From Catonella morbi ATCC 51271 (GTDB lineage Bacteria; Bacillota; Clostridia; Lachnospirales; Lachnospiraceae), in NCBI RefSeq assembly GCF_000160035.2, contig NZ_KI535367.1, forward strand, positions 362,841-426,840: a DNA stretch of 64,000 nt, given 5' to 3'. Within the stretch, counting starts at the first letter, position 1, and each line of letters begins with the position of its first letter. This document shows positions 63,080 through 64,000 of the stretch, in pieces. The position numbers and the translations under genes are program-made. A model generated the notes under the pieces. That model searched no databases. It was not told the DNA's origin and saw only the letters and a program-made list of their open reading frames with translations.

Positions 63080-63643
63080 TTAAAGCTGTCCAACAAGATC
63101 AAGACTTGGCTTTAATGTTTCTGCGCCAGGAGTCCACTTAGCAGGGCAAACTTCATCACCATGCTCGTGTACGAACTGAAGTGCCTGAACCTTTCTGAAA
63201 AGCTCCTCAGCGTTACGACCTACGTTACCTGCATTTACTTCATAAGCAACAATCTTTCCTTCAGGATTTACTACGAAAGTTCCTCTCTCAGCAAGACCGT
63301 TATCCTCGATATATACTTCAAAATCCTTTGAAAGTACGTGTGTTGGATCTGCGAGCATAGTATATGTGAGCTTGGAAATTCTTTCTGAGCTGTCATGCCA
63401 AGCCTTATGTACGAAATGAGTATCTGTAGATACGCTGTAAATATCACAACCAACTTCTTTGAACTTTGGATAGAGGTTCTGAAGATCCTCAAGCTCTGTT
63501 GGGCAAACGAAGGTAAAATCTGCAGGATAGAAGAAGAATACACTCCACTTTCCTAAAATATCTTTCTTGCTTACCTCTTTGAAGTTATTGTTTTCAAAAG
63601 CCTGTACTGTAAAATCTGCTACTTCCTTGTTAATTAATGACAT
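63080..63643 (-). CDS. ahpC: Peroxiredoxin AhpC
   Basis: A 187-aa typical 2-Cys peroxiredoxin that reduces hydrogen and alkyl peroxides. Peroxidatic Cys in DFTFVCPTELEDL, resolving Cys in GDEVCPAKW. Start at 63643 after AAAGGAG (frame extends to 63661 without support). Works with the AhpF-like reductase downstream. The promoter region holds a palindrome at 63678-63702. Confidence 0.97.
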   Translation of the reverse strand: MSLINKEVADFTVQAFENNNFKEVSKKDILGKWSVFFFYPADFTFVCPTELEDLQNLYPKFKEVGCDIYSVSTDTHFVHKAWHDSSERISKLTYTMLADPTHVLSKDFEVYIEDNGLAERGTFVVNPEGKIVAYEVNAGNVGRNAEELFRKVQALQFVHEHGDEVCPAKWTPGAETLKPSLDLVGQL

Positions 63644-63677
63644 TTTAAAATCTCCTTTCAAATTTATGTTATTTTAT

Positions 63678-63733
63678 GTACGAATATAATTCGATTGCGT
63701 ACAATATTATAATATACAATATACCACAGTCAA
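63678..63733 (-). promoter_or_regulatory. ahpC promoter with a palindromic site near the start point
   Basis: Minus strand: TTGACT (63728-63733), 16 bases, TATAAT (63706-63711). Directly downstream is the imperfect palindrome GTACGAATATAATTCG...CGTAC (63678-63702), placed for a repressor. It does not match the classic PerR box well. Confidence 0.6.
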
Positions 63734-63852
63734 CAATAATTGTCAAAGGAAATTTTAAAACTTTTTGTAAACTTTTTGATAACATTTATTTCCCTAAAAA
63801 GGAAACGGGAGTTCAACAGTTAATGCCTTGTAATATATAGCTCAAAATCATC

Positions 63853-63879
63853 AAGTCCATTGAAAAATGGGCTTTTTTT
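63853..63879 (+). terminator. Plus-strand terminator without an assigned gene
   Basis: AGTCCATT-GAAA-AATGGGCT followed by a run of seven T. No plus-strand gene lies between ahpC and this point, so it may end a small RNA transcribed from about 63780. Confidence 0.6.
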
Positions 63880-63924
63880 AATATATTTCTTTGTCAAATT
63901 AAAATAATATATTTGTTGTAACTG

Positions 63925-63953
63925 TTGTATTTTATTAAAAAGTGTGATATAAT
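63925..63953 (+). promoter_or_regulatory. Promoter reading out of the window
   Basis: TTGTAT (63925-63930), 17 bases, TATAAT (63948-63953) on the plus strand. An ATG at 63961 opens a frame to the window end, but it has no ribosome site and would lie at the transcript start. The gene served is thus probably beyond 64000. Confidence 0.6.
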
Positions 63954-64000
63954 ATTTCTAATGAAATTAGGATATAACACAAAAGCCATTGATCCAACTT

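Overview
The window looks like chromosome of a low-GC Gram-positive anaerobe of the Clostridia, most likely a Lachnospiraceae member. This is inference from gene content and order: rho followed by a TrmH-family methyltransferase, a DUF4364-type regulator beside engB, dusB with a small DUF6145-like partner, DUF4358 and SGNH proteins, sortase-type surface proteins, and a TrxR/AhpF fusion next to ahpC. No rRNA, tRNA or CRISPR array was recognised. Most genes lie on the minus strand.

Layout. 1-6.8 kb: gdpP (cut by the window edge), proB and a giant Cna-B/LPXTG adhesin. 7.2-10.3 kb: an orphan LytTR regulator, an aldo/keto reductase, a tandem repeat and a decayed AlbA-type gene. 10.3-16.9 kb: housekeeping genes (SpoU methyltransferase, rho, engB, dusB, dihydrofolate reductase). 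16.9-22.9 kb: a fructan-type sugar locus (GH32 enzyme, binding protein, two permeases, divergent LacI regulator), then uvrC. 24.9-35.2 kb: an eight-gene operon that is clearly biosynthetic but matches no pathway I recognise. It contains a BtaA-like aminocarboxypropyl transferase, two adenylate-forming ligases, a rifampin-phosphotransferase-shaped enzyme, a mini UbiA, a PP-loop enzyme, a GNAT-like protein and a choline-kinase-like protein. This is the best candidate for an undescribed system. A group II intron reverse-transcriptase remnant lies just upstream of it.

35.9-46.6 kb: a sugar catabolic operon combining a ribose-type ABC importer with mtnK, mtnA, a FucU mutarotase and DhaK/DhaL-like proteins, plus a LacI regulator and a ribokinase. 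Consensus promoters and a recurring CTAAAC motif support one regulon. The expected aldolase is not in the window. 46.7-48.7 kb: an AbiEi/AbiEii toxin-antitoxin pair translationally coupled to a lone receiver-domain protein, with palindromes over the promoter. 48.8-58.5 kb: ftsH, coaX, envelope proteins, a receiver protein, an aminotransferase, and a small lspA-neuA-capD-like operon for a nonulosonate-type or nucleotide-sugar product. 58.7-61.1 kb: a membrane-protein/XRE operon with a perfect consensus promoter and a tiny membrane protein whose Shine-Dalgarno lies in a stem. 61.2-63.7 kb: an AhpF-like reductase with permuted domains, and ahpC.

Two families of short dispersed repeats run through intergenic spaces. 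One is a palindromic element ending in CCCCAATTATTCACG, seen five times. The other is a ~90-bp MITE-like element, seen twice.
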